In this document: piece after piece, positions 42,411-52,488 of the stretch
Position numbering within the stretch: the stretch's first letter is position 1
Layout of the letters: every line of letters begins with the position of its first letter
Source of the DNA: Ruegeria atlantica
Lineage (GTDB): Bacteria; Pseudomonadota; Alphaproteobacteria; Rhodobacterales; Rhodobacteraceae
Assembly (NCBI RefSeq): GCF_013032505.1
Contig: NZ_WQCG01000003.1
Span: forward strand, 1-64,000
Direction: 5' to 3'
DNA: 64,000 nt
Made by a program: the position numbers and the translations under genes
The notes under the pieces: model-generated
Database searches by the model: none
Seen by the model: only the letters and a program-made list of their open reading frames with translations
What the model was told of the DNA's origin: nothing

Positions 42411-43322
42411 TTAACCCTCGCGGATCACCGCCTCGAACTCGCGCCACTCGCGCGCAGTCATGCCCGAGTTTTCCTGTGTCACAGTTTCGCCCGCCAGCAT
42501 CCGTCGTAGGCTATCGACCATCTGTGCCGACAGATTGACAGCACCCAAACGATAGTCTTCGAACGCCTTGTATGCGAATGGCACCCAATCCGCGACGATC
42601 TTGCACATCATGTCGGCATAAACCCGGATTTCGTACTGAGCGTGCGGGTCCGCCCTCAGACGCAGGAAGTGGAACAGGTTGTGCAGGTCGACCTTCCAGT
42701 ACCACTGCGTGTAGATATTCGCAGGCAGGTTCATCCGCGCCAGTTCACGTGCCAGCCCCTGTTGACCATCCTGGTTGATCATCGCTTCGTAATTGTCGTA
42801 GCACCGCGCGCTATCGGCCTTGAGCATCTCAAGAACGCGGGCCGCCTCTTCCCCTTGCAAGGCGTCGCCCCGGCCTTGATTGTTCACTTCGGATTGTGCG
42901 GCCACATGGTCCGGCGCGGGGATATAGAACTCTCGGTCCAGAATCGAATAGCGCGCGGAATACTCGTTCACGTTCGCTGTCCGGTGACGAATCCACTGTC
43001 GGGCGACAAAGACCGGCAGTTTGACATGCAACTTGATCTCGCACATTTCGAATGGGGTCGAATGCCAGTGCCGCATGAGATAGCGGATCAGACCCTCATC
43101 GTTCTGCACCGATTTGGTACCCTTGCCGTAAGACACACGTGCCGCCTGACAAATTGCTGCGTCATCCCCCATGTAATCAATCACGCGTACAAAGCCGTGG
43201 TCTAGCACCTGATGCGCGGTATAGAGGTGGTCTTCCATCCCCTCGGCTACAACGCGGCGTGTTGGATGCGATTGCGCCCGTTGCGCTTCGATCTCGGCCA
43301 GTTGGTCAGAGGACAGCGGCAT
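42411..43322 (-). CDS. thyX: FAD-dependent thymidylate synthase
   Basis: A 303-residue ThyX with the signature [15 protein letters not shown] (from about residue 112), the flanking FVARQWI and a C-terminal [18 protein letters not shown] region with the dUMP/FAD-binding Arg residues. It makes dTMP from dUMP using methylene-tetrahydrofolate, FAD and NADPH. It is at the longer end of the family because of an N-terminal extension of about 40 residues. It is monocistronic, with a strong inverted repeat downstream. The 175-base gap to gloA contains no further gene. Confidence 0.94.
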   Translation of the reverse strand: MPLSSDQLAEIEAQRAQSHPTRRVVAEGMEDHLYTAHQVLDHGFVRVIDYMGDDAAICQAARVSYGKGTKSVQNDEGLIRYLMRHWHSTPFEMCEIKLHVKLPVFVARQWIRHRTANVNEYSARYSILDREFYIPAPDHVAAQSEVNNQGRGDALQGEEAARVLEMLKADSARCYDNYEAMINQDGQQGLARELARMNLPANIYTQWYWKVDLHNLFHFLRLRADPHAQYEIRVYADMMCKIVADWVPFAYKAFEDYRLGAVNLSAQMVDSLRRMLAGETVTQENSGMTAREWREFEAVIREG

Positions 43323-43497
43323 GAAAGTTCCTTTCCAGCAATGAGTCGCCCACCACTATATCTCGACAATTCGCTGACCGGAACCGCGACATGTGCACCC
43401 AGCGTCGCAATTTCCAAATTGTGTCCGCCCTGCCCCTCGACACGGTTGGTCCGCGCGCTAAGCTGCAGCGCATCACCTGAATAGAAAGGAAGCCACA

Positions 43498-43926
43498 ATG
43501 GGGCTGACATATCTTCACACCATGGTCCGCGTGAAGGATCTGGAGAAGTCGATCGCGTTCTATGAACTGCTGGGCCTGAAGGAAACCCGCCGGTATGACA
43601 GCGAACAGGGCCGGTTTTCGCTGATCTTCATGGCGCCCCCGGGGCAAGAGGATCGGCCTATCGAACTGACGCACAACTGGGACGGCGACGATAGTCTGCC
43701 CAGCGACAGCCGCCATTTCGGGCACTTAGCCTACGGTGTGGATAACATCTACGAAGTTTGTCAGCACCTGCAGGACAACGGCGTCGTTATCAACCGCCCA
43801 CCGCGCGATGGTCGTATGGCGTTTGTTCGGTCTCCGGACAATATCTCAGTCGAACTGCTGCAAAACGGCGAAGCGCTGGCACCAGCTGAACCCTGGGCCA
43901 GCATGGAAAGCACCGGCACCTGGTGA
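43498..43926 (+). CDS. gloA: Lactoylglutathione lyase (glyoxalase I)
   Basis: A 142-residue VOC-fold glyoxalase I: LHTMVRVKDLEKSIAFYELLGLK with the first metal His, PIELTHNWD, FGHLAYGVDNIYEVCQHL with the second His, and SPDNISVELLQ with the terminal metal Glu. It isomerises the methylglyoxal-glutathione hemithioacetal. A GGAAG site precedes the start. The stop overlaps the GTG of the first DUF1194 gene (GTGA), an unusual partner for gloA. Confidence 0.92.
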   Translation: MGLTYLHTMVRVKDLEKSIAFYELLGLKETRRYDSEQGRFSLIFMAPPGQEDRPIELTHNWDGDDSLPSDSRHFGHLAYGVDNIYEVCQHLQDNGVVINRPPRDGRMAFVRSPDNISVELLQNGEALAPAEPWASMESTGTW

Positions 43927-44627
43927 TCCGCTGGCTGATAGCACTGGGTCTGGCCGTTCTGGCCAGCCCCCTACGGGCCGAGACTTGCCGGCTTGCACTA
44001 GCGCTCGCCATGGATATCTCGACCTCCGTGGACGAGAACGAAGACGTTTTGCAGCGGCAGGGTCTGGCGGCTGCATTGATCGCGCCGGAAGTGGTCGAGG
44101 CGTTTTTTTCCTCGCCCGCACCGGTTGCGCTGGCCGTGTATGAGTGGAGCGGTCGCACCACCCAACGCGTTATTCTGAACTGGACTATGATCAACACTGA
44201 GACCGATCTGTTGGTCGCAGCCTCAACAGTGCAACAATCTGTTCGTTCGGATAGCGGCTCGGCCACGGCAATGGGCTATGCCTTGGCATTTGGCGCGACC
44301 TTGATGCAGCAAGCACCGCCCTGCCTGTTCAACACCATTGATCTGTCAGGGGATGGCTCAAACAATGATGGCTACGGGCCGGACTCGGCGTACCGGCACT
44401 TTCCCTTCCAAAACGTCGTCGTCAACGGGTTGGTAATCAATGCTGCTGATTTTGAAGGCGAACTGTTCCTTATCCCGTTTTTCGAAAACAACGTTCTCCA
44501 CGGCCCAGGCGCGTTTCTCGAGATTGCGCAAGGGTTCGATGATTTTGAACGCGCGATGCGTCGCAAGCTGGAACGGGAATTGAAAGGTCTGCAGATCGGC
44601 GTTTTGCAGGATGATGCGCACCGATGA
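43923..44627 (+). CDS. DUF1194 (VWA-like) exported protein, copy A
   Basis: A 234-residue exported protein: signal peptide (residues 1-19, ending PLRA) and a von Willebrand A-like domain with a MIDAS-type DISTSVD (DxSxS), GSATAMGYALAFGATLM and DLSGDGSNN. DUF1194 proteins are frequent in Rhodobacterales and have no established function; metal-dependent protein binding in the periplasm is likely. It starts with GTG overlapping gloA and ends overlapping its paralogue (ATGA), so the three genes are coupled. Confidence 0.8.
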   Translation: MIRWLIALGLAVLASPLRAETCRLALALAMDISTSVDENEDVLQRQGLAAALIAPEVVEAFFSSPAPVALAVYEWSGRTTQRVILNWTMINTETDLLVAASTVQQSVRSDSGSATAMGYALAFGATLMQQAPPCLFNTIDLSGDGSNNDGYGPDSAYRHFPFQNVVVNGLVINAADFEGELFLIPFFENNVLHGPGAFLEIAQGFDDFERAMRRKLERELKGLQIGVLQDDAHR

Positions 44628-45346
44628 TCCGTCTCCTGTCTACCGTTTTTACCCTACTGGCCTGCCCTGTCGCATCGGAATGCAGGCAAGCGCTAGCTTT
44701 GGGCCTGGATGTGTCCGGTTCCGTCGACAGCCGCGAGTATAGGCTGCAAACCGGCGGTCTGGCTGCCGCACTACGACGCCCCGAGGTTGTTCAATTGATC
44801 CTGTCAGACGTTGGCGCGCCCATACGGCTGGCGATCTTCGAATGGAGCGAAACCCGCCATCAGCGAATGTTGGTTAACTGGACCGAGATTCGCAGGAACC
44901 AAGACCTCGAAGAGATCAGCGGCCTTTTGAAAAAGGCCGAGCGCAGTAACGCACCACAAGGCACGGCCGTCGGTTCGGCAATGCAGTTCGGAGCAGATCT
45001 GCTGTCGCAGCAACCGAATTGCTGGAAACGCACACTGGATCTGTCCGGGGACGGGAAGCACAATCTGGGTCCGCACCCGCGCCGCGTGAAGGCGGAGCTT
45101 CTGGGTACCGGCATCACGATCAACGGGCTGGTGATCGGGGCCGACGATCCCAGCCATGGCGACAAACGGTATGTCCAGGTTGGTGAGCTTTCCGCCTACT
45201 ACAACACTTGGGTGATCCTGGGGCCCGGTGCATTCGTCGAAGTGGCTTTGGGCTTTGAAGCCTATGAAGACGCGATGACCCGAAAACTGGTACGCGAGTT
45301 GGAGGGCTTAACCCTATCCGACGCCACAGATATCCTGCACCCATGA
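44624..45346 (+). CDS. DUF1194 (VWA-like) exported protein, copy B
   Basis: A 240-residue paralogue of the preceding gene: signal peptide (ending PVASE), MIDAS-type DVSGSVD, APIRLAIFEWSETRHQRMLVNWTEI (the counterpart of the YEWSGRTTQRVILNWTMI region in copy A), GTAVGSAMQFGADLL and DLSGDGKHNLG. The two share the same motif order at moderate identity, so the tandem duplication is old. They may form a heterodimer. The gene ends directly against the convergent marR-family gene. Confidence 0.8.
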   Translation: MIRLLSTVFTLLACPVASECRQALALGLDVSGSVDSREYRLQTGGLAAALRRPEVVQLILSDVGAPIRLAIFEWSETRHQRMLVNWTEIRRNQDLEEISGLLKKAERSNAPQGTAVGSAMQFGADLLSQQPNCWKRTLDLSGDGKHNLGPHPRRVKAELLGTGITINGLVIGADDPSHGDKRYVQVGELSAYYNTWVILGPGAFVEVALGFEAYEDAMTRKLVRELEGLTLSDATDILHP

Positions 45347-45844
45347 TCAATAAATGTAGCGGATCTGGTCCGTCCAATACCGCTCGACCCGTCGCAGGGA
45401 TGTGGTGATGTCATCGATGCCTTCCAGCCCCAACACGCCGCGATTTTGCAGCCCCTCAGCGTGACGCAAAAATAGCTCGGATACCACATCGCGTATTTCA
45501 CGACCGCGCGGGGTCAATCGAACCCTTACGGATCGGCGGTCGATCTCGCATCTTTGGTGGTGCATATACCCCATTTCGACCAGCTTTTTCAGGTTATAGC
45601 TGACATTGCTGCCCTGATAATACCCGCGGCTTTTCAATTCGCCCGCGGTAACCTCGTGGTCACCGATATTGAACAAAAGCAGGGCCTGCACGGCGTTGAT
45701 TTCCAATACGCCAACACGCTCAAACTCATCCTTAATGACGTCCAAAAGCAGCCGGTGCAGCCGTTCCACCAAGGCAAGTGCCTCAAGATAGCTGGTCATG
45801 AACCCTTTGGTTCCCAGTGCGGAGACCTGCATTTCCATACTCAT
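45347..45844 (-). CDS. MarR family regulator (LdtR-like)
   Basis: A 165-residue winged-helix regulator: NAVQALLLFNIGDHEVTAGELKSRGYYQGSNVSYNLKKLVEMGYMHHQRCEIDRRSVRVRLTPRGREI spans the DNA-binding domain (about 45-125). The sequence around the recognition helix resembles LdtR-type regulators of alphaproteobacteria, known to control L,D-transpeptidase and envelope genes. I hold that subfamily assignment loosely. It is monocistronic and convergent with the DUF1194 pair. Confidence 0.8.
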   Translation of the reverse strand: MSMEMQVSALGTKGFMTSYLEALALVERLHRLLLDVIKDEFERVGVLEINAVQALLLFNIGDHEVTAGELKSRGYYQGSNVSYNLKKLVEMGYMHHQRCEIDRRSVRVRLTPRGREIRDVVSELFLRHAEGLQNRGVLGLEGIDDITTSLRRVERYWTDQIRYIY

Positions 45845-45922
45845 CCGACCCTCCGATTCAGTCGCGCTGTTTCAGGCAGGATGAATGCAAATCCCGAAAA
45901 ATCGGTTAAGCTGGATTTTCTT

Positions 45923-46180
45923 TTATTTTTGAAAGGTCTGCGCGATGTCCGATATCAATTCGGAATAAGTTTCGGGCGGTTGCACCTGCCCTGTGACCCA
46001 CTGATAAAGGTCCTGATCATTTTCGTGCAGCAACGCATCATAGTTATCCAGACCTGACGAATCCATATCCATAAGGTTTCGGTCAGCATAGGCTGACAGG
46101 ATCAGGTCCATTTCCTTGATCCCACGCCGCATAGATCGCATCTTCAGGCGTTTAATTCTAACGTCCCGAGGTTCGTTCAC
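45923..46180 (-). CDS. sdhE: Succinate dehydrogenase assembly factor SdhE (FAD assembly)
   Basis: An 85-residue all-helical protein with the conserved RGIKEMD motif (from residue 19), LSAYADRNL and DQDLYQWVTGQVQPP. SdhE/Sdh5 promotes covalent FAD attachment to SdhA and FrdA. The canonical length is about 85-95 residues. The start overlaps the upstream XRE regulator stop by ATGA, so the two are coupled. No sdh genes are in the window. Confidence 0.9.
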   Translation of the reverse strand: MNEPRDVRIKRLKMRSMRRGIKEMDLILSAYADRNLMDMDSSGLDNYDALLHENDQDLYQWVTGQVQPPETYSELISDIAQTFQK

Positions 46181-46569
46181 CGGCTTTGCTCCAGCATCAG
46201 GCGCAGCCGTTTTTCCAGCTTCGCTGCCCGTTCTGCACTGGCGCGCATCTCACCCCGGATCGAACGCAGCTCGGCCACGACATCTGCCAATTCGGGCGCG
46301 CCCTCTTCCGCTTCCATCGGGGCATCCATCCCCTCGCCTTCGCCGGTCAGCAGCCACATGATCGACACGTTGACCATGCCCGCCATCATCGACAGGCGGT
46401 TTGCGCGCGGCTCGGACAGATCGTTTTCCCAAGCTGCAATTGTCGCCTTTTTGACCCCAAGCCTCCGGGCCATCTGGGCTTGCGTCATACCGGCCGCTTC
46501 GCGTGCCCCGGCCAGCCTGTCCCCGAATGTCGCTGAGTCCGGTCCATACCAGTCGTTCTCGTCGTTCAT
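46177..46569 (-). CDS. XRE family helix-turn-helix regulator
   Basis: A 130-residue protein with an N-terminal HTH_3 domain (about 15-70: RLAGAREAAGMTQAQMARRLGVKKATIAAWENDLSEPRANRLSMMAGMVNVSIMWLLTGEG), an acidic linker and a C-terminal coiled coil (VVAELRSIRGEMRASAERAAKLEKRL). The ATG at 46569 with GGAG upstream is preferred to a TTG at 46581. It is translationally coupled to sdhE downstream and divergent from the aspartate aminotransferase. Target genes are unknown. Confidence 0.85.
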   Translation of the reverse strand: MNDENDWYGPDSATFGDRLAGAREAAGMTQAQMARRLGVKKATIAAWENDLSEPRANRLSMMAGMVNVSIMWLLTGEGEGMDAPMEAEEGAPELADVVAELRSIRGEMRASAERAAKLEKRLRLMLEQSR

Positions 46570-46639
46570 CGGGGTCTCCAATTCCTTAATTCATATCGCT
46601 TGATCGTCATTCCGGCGCACCCTATGACAGTCAGGCTGA

Positions 46640-47863
<1,224 letters not shown>

Positions 47864-47873
47864 GTATCCGGAC

Positions 47874-48275
47874 ATGGCTTCAGAATTGCCCGAATACTAT
47901 TTCCGCGTTCGCGAAAACGGCGCCGCGGTTTTCAAGATCGACACTGAAAACCGCCAGCGCCGGATCGAGATGGATCAGATTGCAGTCATCAACATCCGAA
48001 ACGGCGAAGTGAAACCGCAGGGCCAGCGCACCCTGACCGATGCGGATAAGGCCGAGATTGCCCGTTGGATGGAAGCGCGCAAAGCGTTGCTTGCCCAGCG
48101 CGATATCGACGATATCCATCGCGCGGTCGACTATCTGAACCTGACCACGCAATGGGCACAATCCAAGGCTACACCCGAGCAGTTGGAAGAGGTAACCGAC
48201 CGGCTGCTGCTTGCCATGCATGATCTGCGCACCGTGCTGGTGCGAAAAAAGGCAGACAGGTTCAGCAAAGAGTGA
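47874..48275 (+). CDS. Conserved hypothetical protein downstream of aatA
   Basis: A 133-residue soluble protein without signal peptide or membrane segment. The first half is beta-rich (YYFRVRENGAAVFKIDTENRQRRIEMDQIAVINIRNGEVKP); the second half is helical (DADKAEIARWMEARKALLAQRDIDDIHRAVDYLNLTTQWAQ...). I recognise no named domain. Codon use and spacing match the neighbours, and it follows aatA by 10 bases. Function unknown. Confidence 0.75.
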   Translation: MASELPEYYFRVRENGAAVFKIDTENRQRRIEMDQIAVINIRNGEVKPQGQRTLTDADKAEIARWMEARKALLAQRDIDDIHRAVDYLNLTTQWAQSKATPEQLEEVTDRLLLAMHDLRTVLVRKKADRFSKE

Positions 48276-48286
48276 TTAGCCGCAGT

Positions 48287-49663
48287 TTACTCGGCTGGCA
48301 CGCCGACTTCACGGACTGACCGCATCCAGAATCGCGCCATCAGCAGAACGGCCGCGCAGGCAAGGCCAAGGACAAGGCCCAACCAGATACCGATCCCGTC
48401 CATCCCCTGCACGAAGCCAAAGAAATAAGACGCTGGGATCCCGACGACCCAATAGCTGAGTGCGGCCATCACCATTGGCACCTTGGCATCCTGCAATCCG
48501 CGCAACAGCCCCAGCGCAATCACCTGCGCCCCATCGACCAACTGGAACAGAGCAGCCATGGCCAAAAGGCCCGTGCCGATAGCCAGAATCTGGGGGCGCT
48601 GCGGATCGTCAGGCTCCAAGAATATGGAAATCAATGGCTCTGCGCATGTCAAAAACAAGGTAACCGTCAGAACGGAGACCAGCAGAGACATCACCGTCAC
48701 CGCAATTGCACCTTTTTCAAGATGCGCGCGGTCTCTTCGACCCAGAGCGTTCCCGGCGCGGATCGTGGCCGCATTGGATAGGCCTAAATGCACCATGAAT
48801 GTGGCCGAGGCTAGGTTCAGTGCAATCCCATGAGCCGCCAATGGCACCTGACCGATCCACCCCATCATGAAGGCGGACATGGCGAAAAGCGACACCTCGG
48901 CAAGCAATGTAAACCCAATGGGAATGCCCAACCGCAGCACCCTGAACAGCATCTCCCAGTCAGGGCGCCAGAACCTTTGGAACAAATTGTGCTCTGGCAA
49001 GACTCGCACTGCGTAGAATATGACAGCGACCAGAGACACAGTCTGCGTCACGACCGAAGCAATCGCTGCACCCATCACGCCCAGTTCCGGCGCGCCCCAA
49101 TTGCCAAAGATCAGCGCATAATTGGTCACACCGTTAACCACTGCCGCGGCGACAGTGATCCAAAGAACGATCTGGGTCCGTTCCAATGCTGCCAGGTAGG
49201 ATTTCAACACCATGACGACGAGCGCTGGAAACAACCCCCATCCAGCAACTCGCAGGTATTCTGACGCAGTTTCGGCAACTTGCGGGTCCTGTTTTGCCGC
49301 GATCAGAATAGGGTATGACCACCATAGCAAAGGCATCACCAGCATCCCGTAAAGCAACGAAAGCCACAGCCCCATGCGGGTCGACCGGCGAATGCTGGTT
49401 TCATCTTCTTCAGCAGCGGCAGTAGCCACCATGGGCATGACCGCCAAACCAAAGCCACCACCCAACAGGAACAGTACAAAGTAATAGCTGCTGGCCAGCG
49501 TGACCGCGGCCAATGCCTCGACTCCGTACCAACCCAGCATGACTGTATCGGTCAGTCCAATAGCGAATTGGGCCAAGTGCCCGCCGATTAGCGGCACGCC
49601 CAGGACTGCGATAGCCCGAAAGTGGGCACGATATGTCATCACCTTGTTCATCGCATCAGCCAT
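48287..49663 (-). CDS. norM: MATE family efflux transporter (NorM type)
   Basis: A 458-residue membrane protein with about twelve helices in two MatE halves (GLTDTVMLGWYGVEALAAVTLASS near the start; FMVHLGLSNAATIRAGNALGRRD at the opening of the second half). MATE pumps expel cationic drugs or flavonoid-like compounds with Na+ or H+. The start at 49663 is used; ATGs at 49651 and 49639 are possible, and none has a good ribosome site. A CCCGGCC/GGCCGGG hairpin lies just upstream. Confidence 0.88.
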   Translation of the reverse strand: MADAMNKVMTYRAHFRAIAVLGVPLIGGHLAQFAIGLTDTVMLGWYGVEALAAVTLASSYYFVLFLLGGGFGLAVMPMVATAAAEEDETSIRRSTRMGLWLSLLYGMLVMPLLWWSYPILIAAKQDPQVAETASEYLRVAGWGLFPALVVMVLKSYLAALERTQIVLWITVAAAVVNGVTNYALIFGNWGAPELGVMGAAIASVVTQTVSLVAVIFYAVRVLPEHNLFQRFWRPDWEMLFRVLRLGIPIGFTLLAEVSLFAMSAFMMGWIGQVPLAAHGIALNLASATFMVHLGLSNAATIRAGNALGRRDRAHLEKGAIAVTVMSLLVSVLTVTLFLTCAEPLISIFLEPDDPQRPQILAIGTGLLAMAALFQLVDGAQVIALGLLRGLQDAKVPMVMAALSYWVVGIPASYFFGFVQGMDGIGIWLGLVLGLACAAVLLMARFWMRSVREVGVPAE

Positions 49664-49666
49664 ATG

Positions 49667-49683
49667 CCCGGCCTGAGGCCGGG
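49667..49683 (-). promoter_or_regulatory. Hairpin in the norM translation-initiation region
   Basis: A perfect 7-bp GC stem (CCCGGCC/GGCCGGG) with a 3-base loop sits 3 bases upstream of the norM start, where the ribosome site would be. It could hold translation down until the leader refolds. Confidence 0.45.
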
Positions 49684-49763
49684 ACAAGAGGCGAACGACG
49701 AAATTTCACCTTGAGACTAGATCCTTCGGTTCAATTTTCTGCTCATGAGCCAAGGGCCTCGGC

Positions 49764-50687
49764 TCAAACCGTTTCCGGATGCAGTGAACTGCCCAGAATA
49801 TGTTCCGAGTGCTGGATCACGTGATGCGCTTGCCCGACGATCAAAGGATCGGGGCTATCGACGACATCAGCGTTCTTGTCCGGATAGTCTAGCGTTGACA
49901 GAAAGTGGCGCATGCAATTCAGGCGCGCACGCTTTTTGTCGTTCGACTTGACAATGGTCCATGGTGCATCGGCAGTGTCGGTATAGAAAAACATCGCCTC
50001 CTTGGCCTCGGTATAGTCGTCCCATTTATTTAGGCTGGCTTTATCGATCGGCGACAGCTTCCACTGTTTCAACGGATCGGTTTCGCGGCTTTTGAACCGG
50101 CGTTGTTGTTCGGATTGTGTGACCGAGAACCAGTATTTGTACAGCTGGATGCCAGAGCGTACCAACATCCGCTCCAACTCGGGCGTTTGACGCATGAACT
50201 CGAGATATTCGTTCGGAGAACAAAACCCCATCACCCTTTCAACCCCGGCGCGGTTGTACCAGGACCGGTCGTAGAAAACCATCTCACCAACCGTTGGCAG
50301 TTCCTGTACATAGCGCTGATAGTACCACTGCCCTTTCTCTTCCCATGTGGGTTTATTCAAGGCAACGACACGTGCTTGCCGTGGGTTCAAATGCTCCATG
50401 AAACGTTTGATCGTTCCGCCTTTGCCGGCGGCGTCTCTGCCCTCGAAAAGCAAAACAAACCGCTGGCCAGTTTCCTGCGCCCACAGCTGCACCTTTAGCA
50501 ACTCTGCCTGCAGCTGCGCCTTTTCCGCCTCATAGGCTTTACGTGCCATCTTGCGGCCATAAGGATACTTGCCGCTTTCAAAGGCCTGACGAATCTTCTC
50601 GGGGCTAGGTTCTGTCGGTGCGGTATTGACCACCGCTGACAGGTTGGCAGGTTCTTGGATTTTCTCGATCTGCGGAACTATTTCCAT
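49764..50687 (-). CDS. ppk2: Polyphosphate kinase 2 (class I PPK2)
   Basis: A 307-residue PPK2: a Walker A-like FEGRDAAGKGGTIKRF (about 82-96), NKPTWEEKGQWYYQRYVQELP, the Walker B-like MVFYDRSWYNRAGVERVMGFC and the lid region RRFKSRETDPLKQWKLS. It transfers phosphate between polyphosphate and nucleoside diphosphates, usually favouring NTP formation. A single domain of about 300 residues is the class I size. An AAGGAGA site precedes the start. Monocistronic. Confidence 0.94.
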   Translation of the reverse strand: MEIVPQIEKIQEPANLSAVVNTAPTEPSPEKIRQAFESGKYPYGRKMARKAYEAEKAQLQAELLKVQLWAQETGQRFVLLFEGRDAAGKGGTIKRFMEHLNPRQARVVALNKPTWEEKGQWYYQRYVQELPTVGEMVFYDRSWYNRAGVERVMGFCSPNEYLEFMRQTPELERMLVRSGIQLYKYWFSVTQSEQQRRFKSRETDPLKQWKLSPIDKASLNKWDDYTEAKEAMFFYTDTADAPWTIVKSNDKKRARLNCMRHFLSTLDYPDKNADVVDSPDPLIVGQAHHVIQHSEHILGSSLHPETV

Positions 50688-50813
50688 TCAGGGTCTCCTT
50701 ATCTCACTGTCCGGAAAACGCCTAGCAGATGGGTGAAAAATCCGCTTTGATTGGCATCAAGGTTTTGCATCTTTCTGGTCGTGTTTAATCGGTCGCAACA
50801 AAGGGCTTAGGTT

Positions 50814-51689
50814 GTGGAAAACAAGTTCGTTGATCTTACTGGCCATAGCTTTCATCTGCACAGTTGGGGGGACCCCGATCTTCCGCCCTTGTTGATGCTA
50901 CACGGGTTTCCCGAATATGGCGGCGCGTGGCGGGATCTGGCCCCACATCTGTCTTCGAACTTCTATTGTATCGCCCCCGATCAACGCGGTTACGGCCAAA
51001 GCTGGGCGCCAGAAGGCGTCGGCCACTATGCCCTGTCGAAACTGGTCTCGGACATGGCGACACTGATTGAGGGTTTCGCTCGCCCGATTTGTGTGCTCGG
51101 CCATGATTGGGGCGCGTCCGTCGCTTATGGGCTGGCCATGTTCCGTCCCGAATTGGTGAGCCGGTTAATCATCGCAAACGGTGTCCATCCTGTGCCGTTC
51201 CAACGGGCCATGGCCGCTGGAGGCGCACAGTCTGAGGCTTCGCAATACATTAATGCCCTGCGCAAACCAAACGCCGCAGAGCACTTGTCGGCGGACAATT
51301 TCGCCAAGCTCGAACAGTTCTTTCGTTTCGGGATGGGCACAGACTGGCTTTCGGACGCGGAAATGCAGGACTATCGCACTGAATGGGCGCGCCCCGGACG
51401 ACTGGAGACCATGTTAAACTGGTACCGGGCTTCGCCGCTGGTGGTCGCGAAACCCGGTGCCCCGCGCACAGACTTGCCAGAACTGCCCAAGGACCGCTTG
51501 ATCGTGCGCTGCCCCCACCTGCTGCTGTGGGGGTGCGAAGATAAGGCGTTGTTGCCTGAATCGACTGAAGGGCTGGAAGAGTTCGTTCCGGAACTTACGC
51601 GTATCGACATTCCAAACGCGGATCATTGGCTGCACCATCAGCAACCCGAGGCAGTGGCGCAGGCAATCATAGGCTGGATAGCGCGTTAA
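50814..51689 (+). CDS. Alpha/beta hydrolase, epoxide-hydrolase-like
   Basis: A 291-residue hydrolase with LMLHGFPEYGGAWRDL (HGxP oxyanion motif), the nucleophile Asp98 in LGHDWGASVAYG, and His in NADHWLHHQQPE. An Asp nucleophile and the HGFP motif place it with epoxide hydrolases/haloalkane dehalogenases; MLNWYRASP belongs to the cap. It begins with GTG and only a weak AGG upstream. It converges with the CMD-family gene. Substrate unknown. Confidence 0.85.
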   Translation: MENKFVDLTGHSFHLHSWGDPDLPPLLMLHGFPEYGGAWRDLAPHLSSNFYCIAPDQRGYGQSWAPEGVGHYALSKLVSDMATLIEGFARPICVLGHDWGASVAYGLAMFRPELVSRLIIANGVHPVPFQRAMAAGGAQSEASQYINALRKPNAAEHLSADNFAKLEQFFRFGMGTDWLSDAEMQDYRTEWARPGRLETMLNWYRASPLVVAKPGAPRTDLPELPKDRLIVRCPHLLLWGCEDKALLPESTEGLEEFVPELTRIDIPNADHWLHHQQPEAVAQAIIGWIAR

Positions 51690-51695
51690 GTCCGA

Positions 51696-52304
51696 TTACC
51701 GGTGCCCCCAATCCGTTGGATCATCTGAGTTGTTGGGGGACAGGCCCAATATGTCGCCGTCTGTGGAACACCCCAGCCCCAATACGGTTCGGTTCGCATA
51801 AGAGAAATACGAACAGACCTGATTGATTTCGAGTATCTCGCCATCGTCCCATCCAGCCGCACGCAAAGCTTCCACGTCTTGCTGTTTCATCTCCGCCGGG
51901 GTCTCGGTCAATTTGCGTGCATAGTGCATGGCCTCGATCTGGGCCGCATCCAACGGAGCACCCTCTGGTTTACCTGCCTCAATCGCCTCACGAATGGCCT
52001 GGCTGCGCGCAGGATCGTCCAACAGACGCTGCAGACCGCCATAATGGTGCTCGACACAATAGCTGCATTTGTTCAGCGCGCTGACCCAAACGCCCAGAAC
52101 CTCAAGAAACCATTTCGGGATCGTGTTGGCCGAATGATGCAGAACATTCTTGTACAACGCCATGTGGCCTTCCATCGAATGTGGTCGCAACGAGTGCACC
52201 ATCATGATGTTGTCGACATTGTTGCCCGGGCCGGTAACACGGTCATACAGTTTCCTGAGTTTTCCTGTTGCCTCATCAAAAGGGATTGTTCTGATCCAGC
52301 TCAT
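51696..52304 (-). CDS. Peroxidase-related / carboxymuconolactone decarboxylase family protein
   Basis: A 202-residue AhpD-like protein with the CxxC-x3-H-like centre NKCSYCVEHHYGGLQRL (about residues 79-95), found in alkylhydroperoxidase AhpD-core proteins of the uncharacterised-peroxidase-related type. It probably reduces peroxides through the two cysteines. A clear GGAGG site lies upstream of the ATG. It converges with the epoxide-hydrolase-like gene, 6 bases apart. Confidence 0.85.
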   Translation of the reverse strand: MSWIRTIPFDEATGKLRKLYDRVTGPGNNVDNIMMVHSLRPHSMEGHMALYKNVLHHSANTIPKWFLEVLGVWVSALNKCSYCVEHHYGGLQRLLDDPARSQAIREAIEAGKPEGAPLDAAQIEAMHYARKLTETPAEMKQQDVEALRAAGWDDGEILEINQVCSYFSYANRTVLGLGCSTDGDILGLSPNNSDDPTDWGHR

Positions 52305-52488
52305 CTTGTTGCCTCCCGTATCTATCTGCTTTTGCGGCCAAATCTAAACAGAATGCAGCAACATTGCGAGCCCTCGGCAGACACGCCTGCCAAAGAAAAA
52401 ACTTGCCTGAGCCGACATGCTCTGGGCATTGCCCCCGGCCACCTGATACAGGTCGGCGAACACACCATTTCAATAATGAATTGCAGCT

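Noticed and set aside
42300-42509. A 69-codon plus-strand frame across the strong hairpin
   Set aside because: It runs antisense into thyX and its composition resembles no family. The hairpin is better explained as an RNA or stability element.
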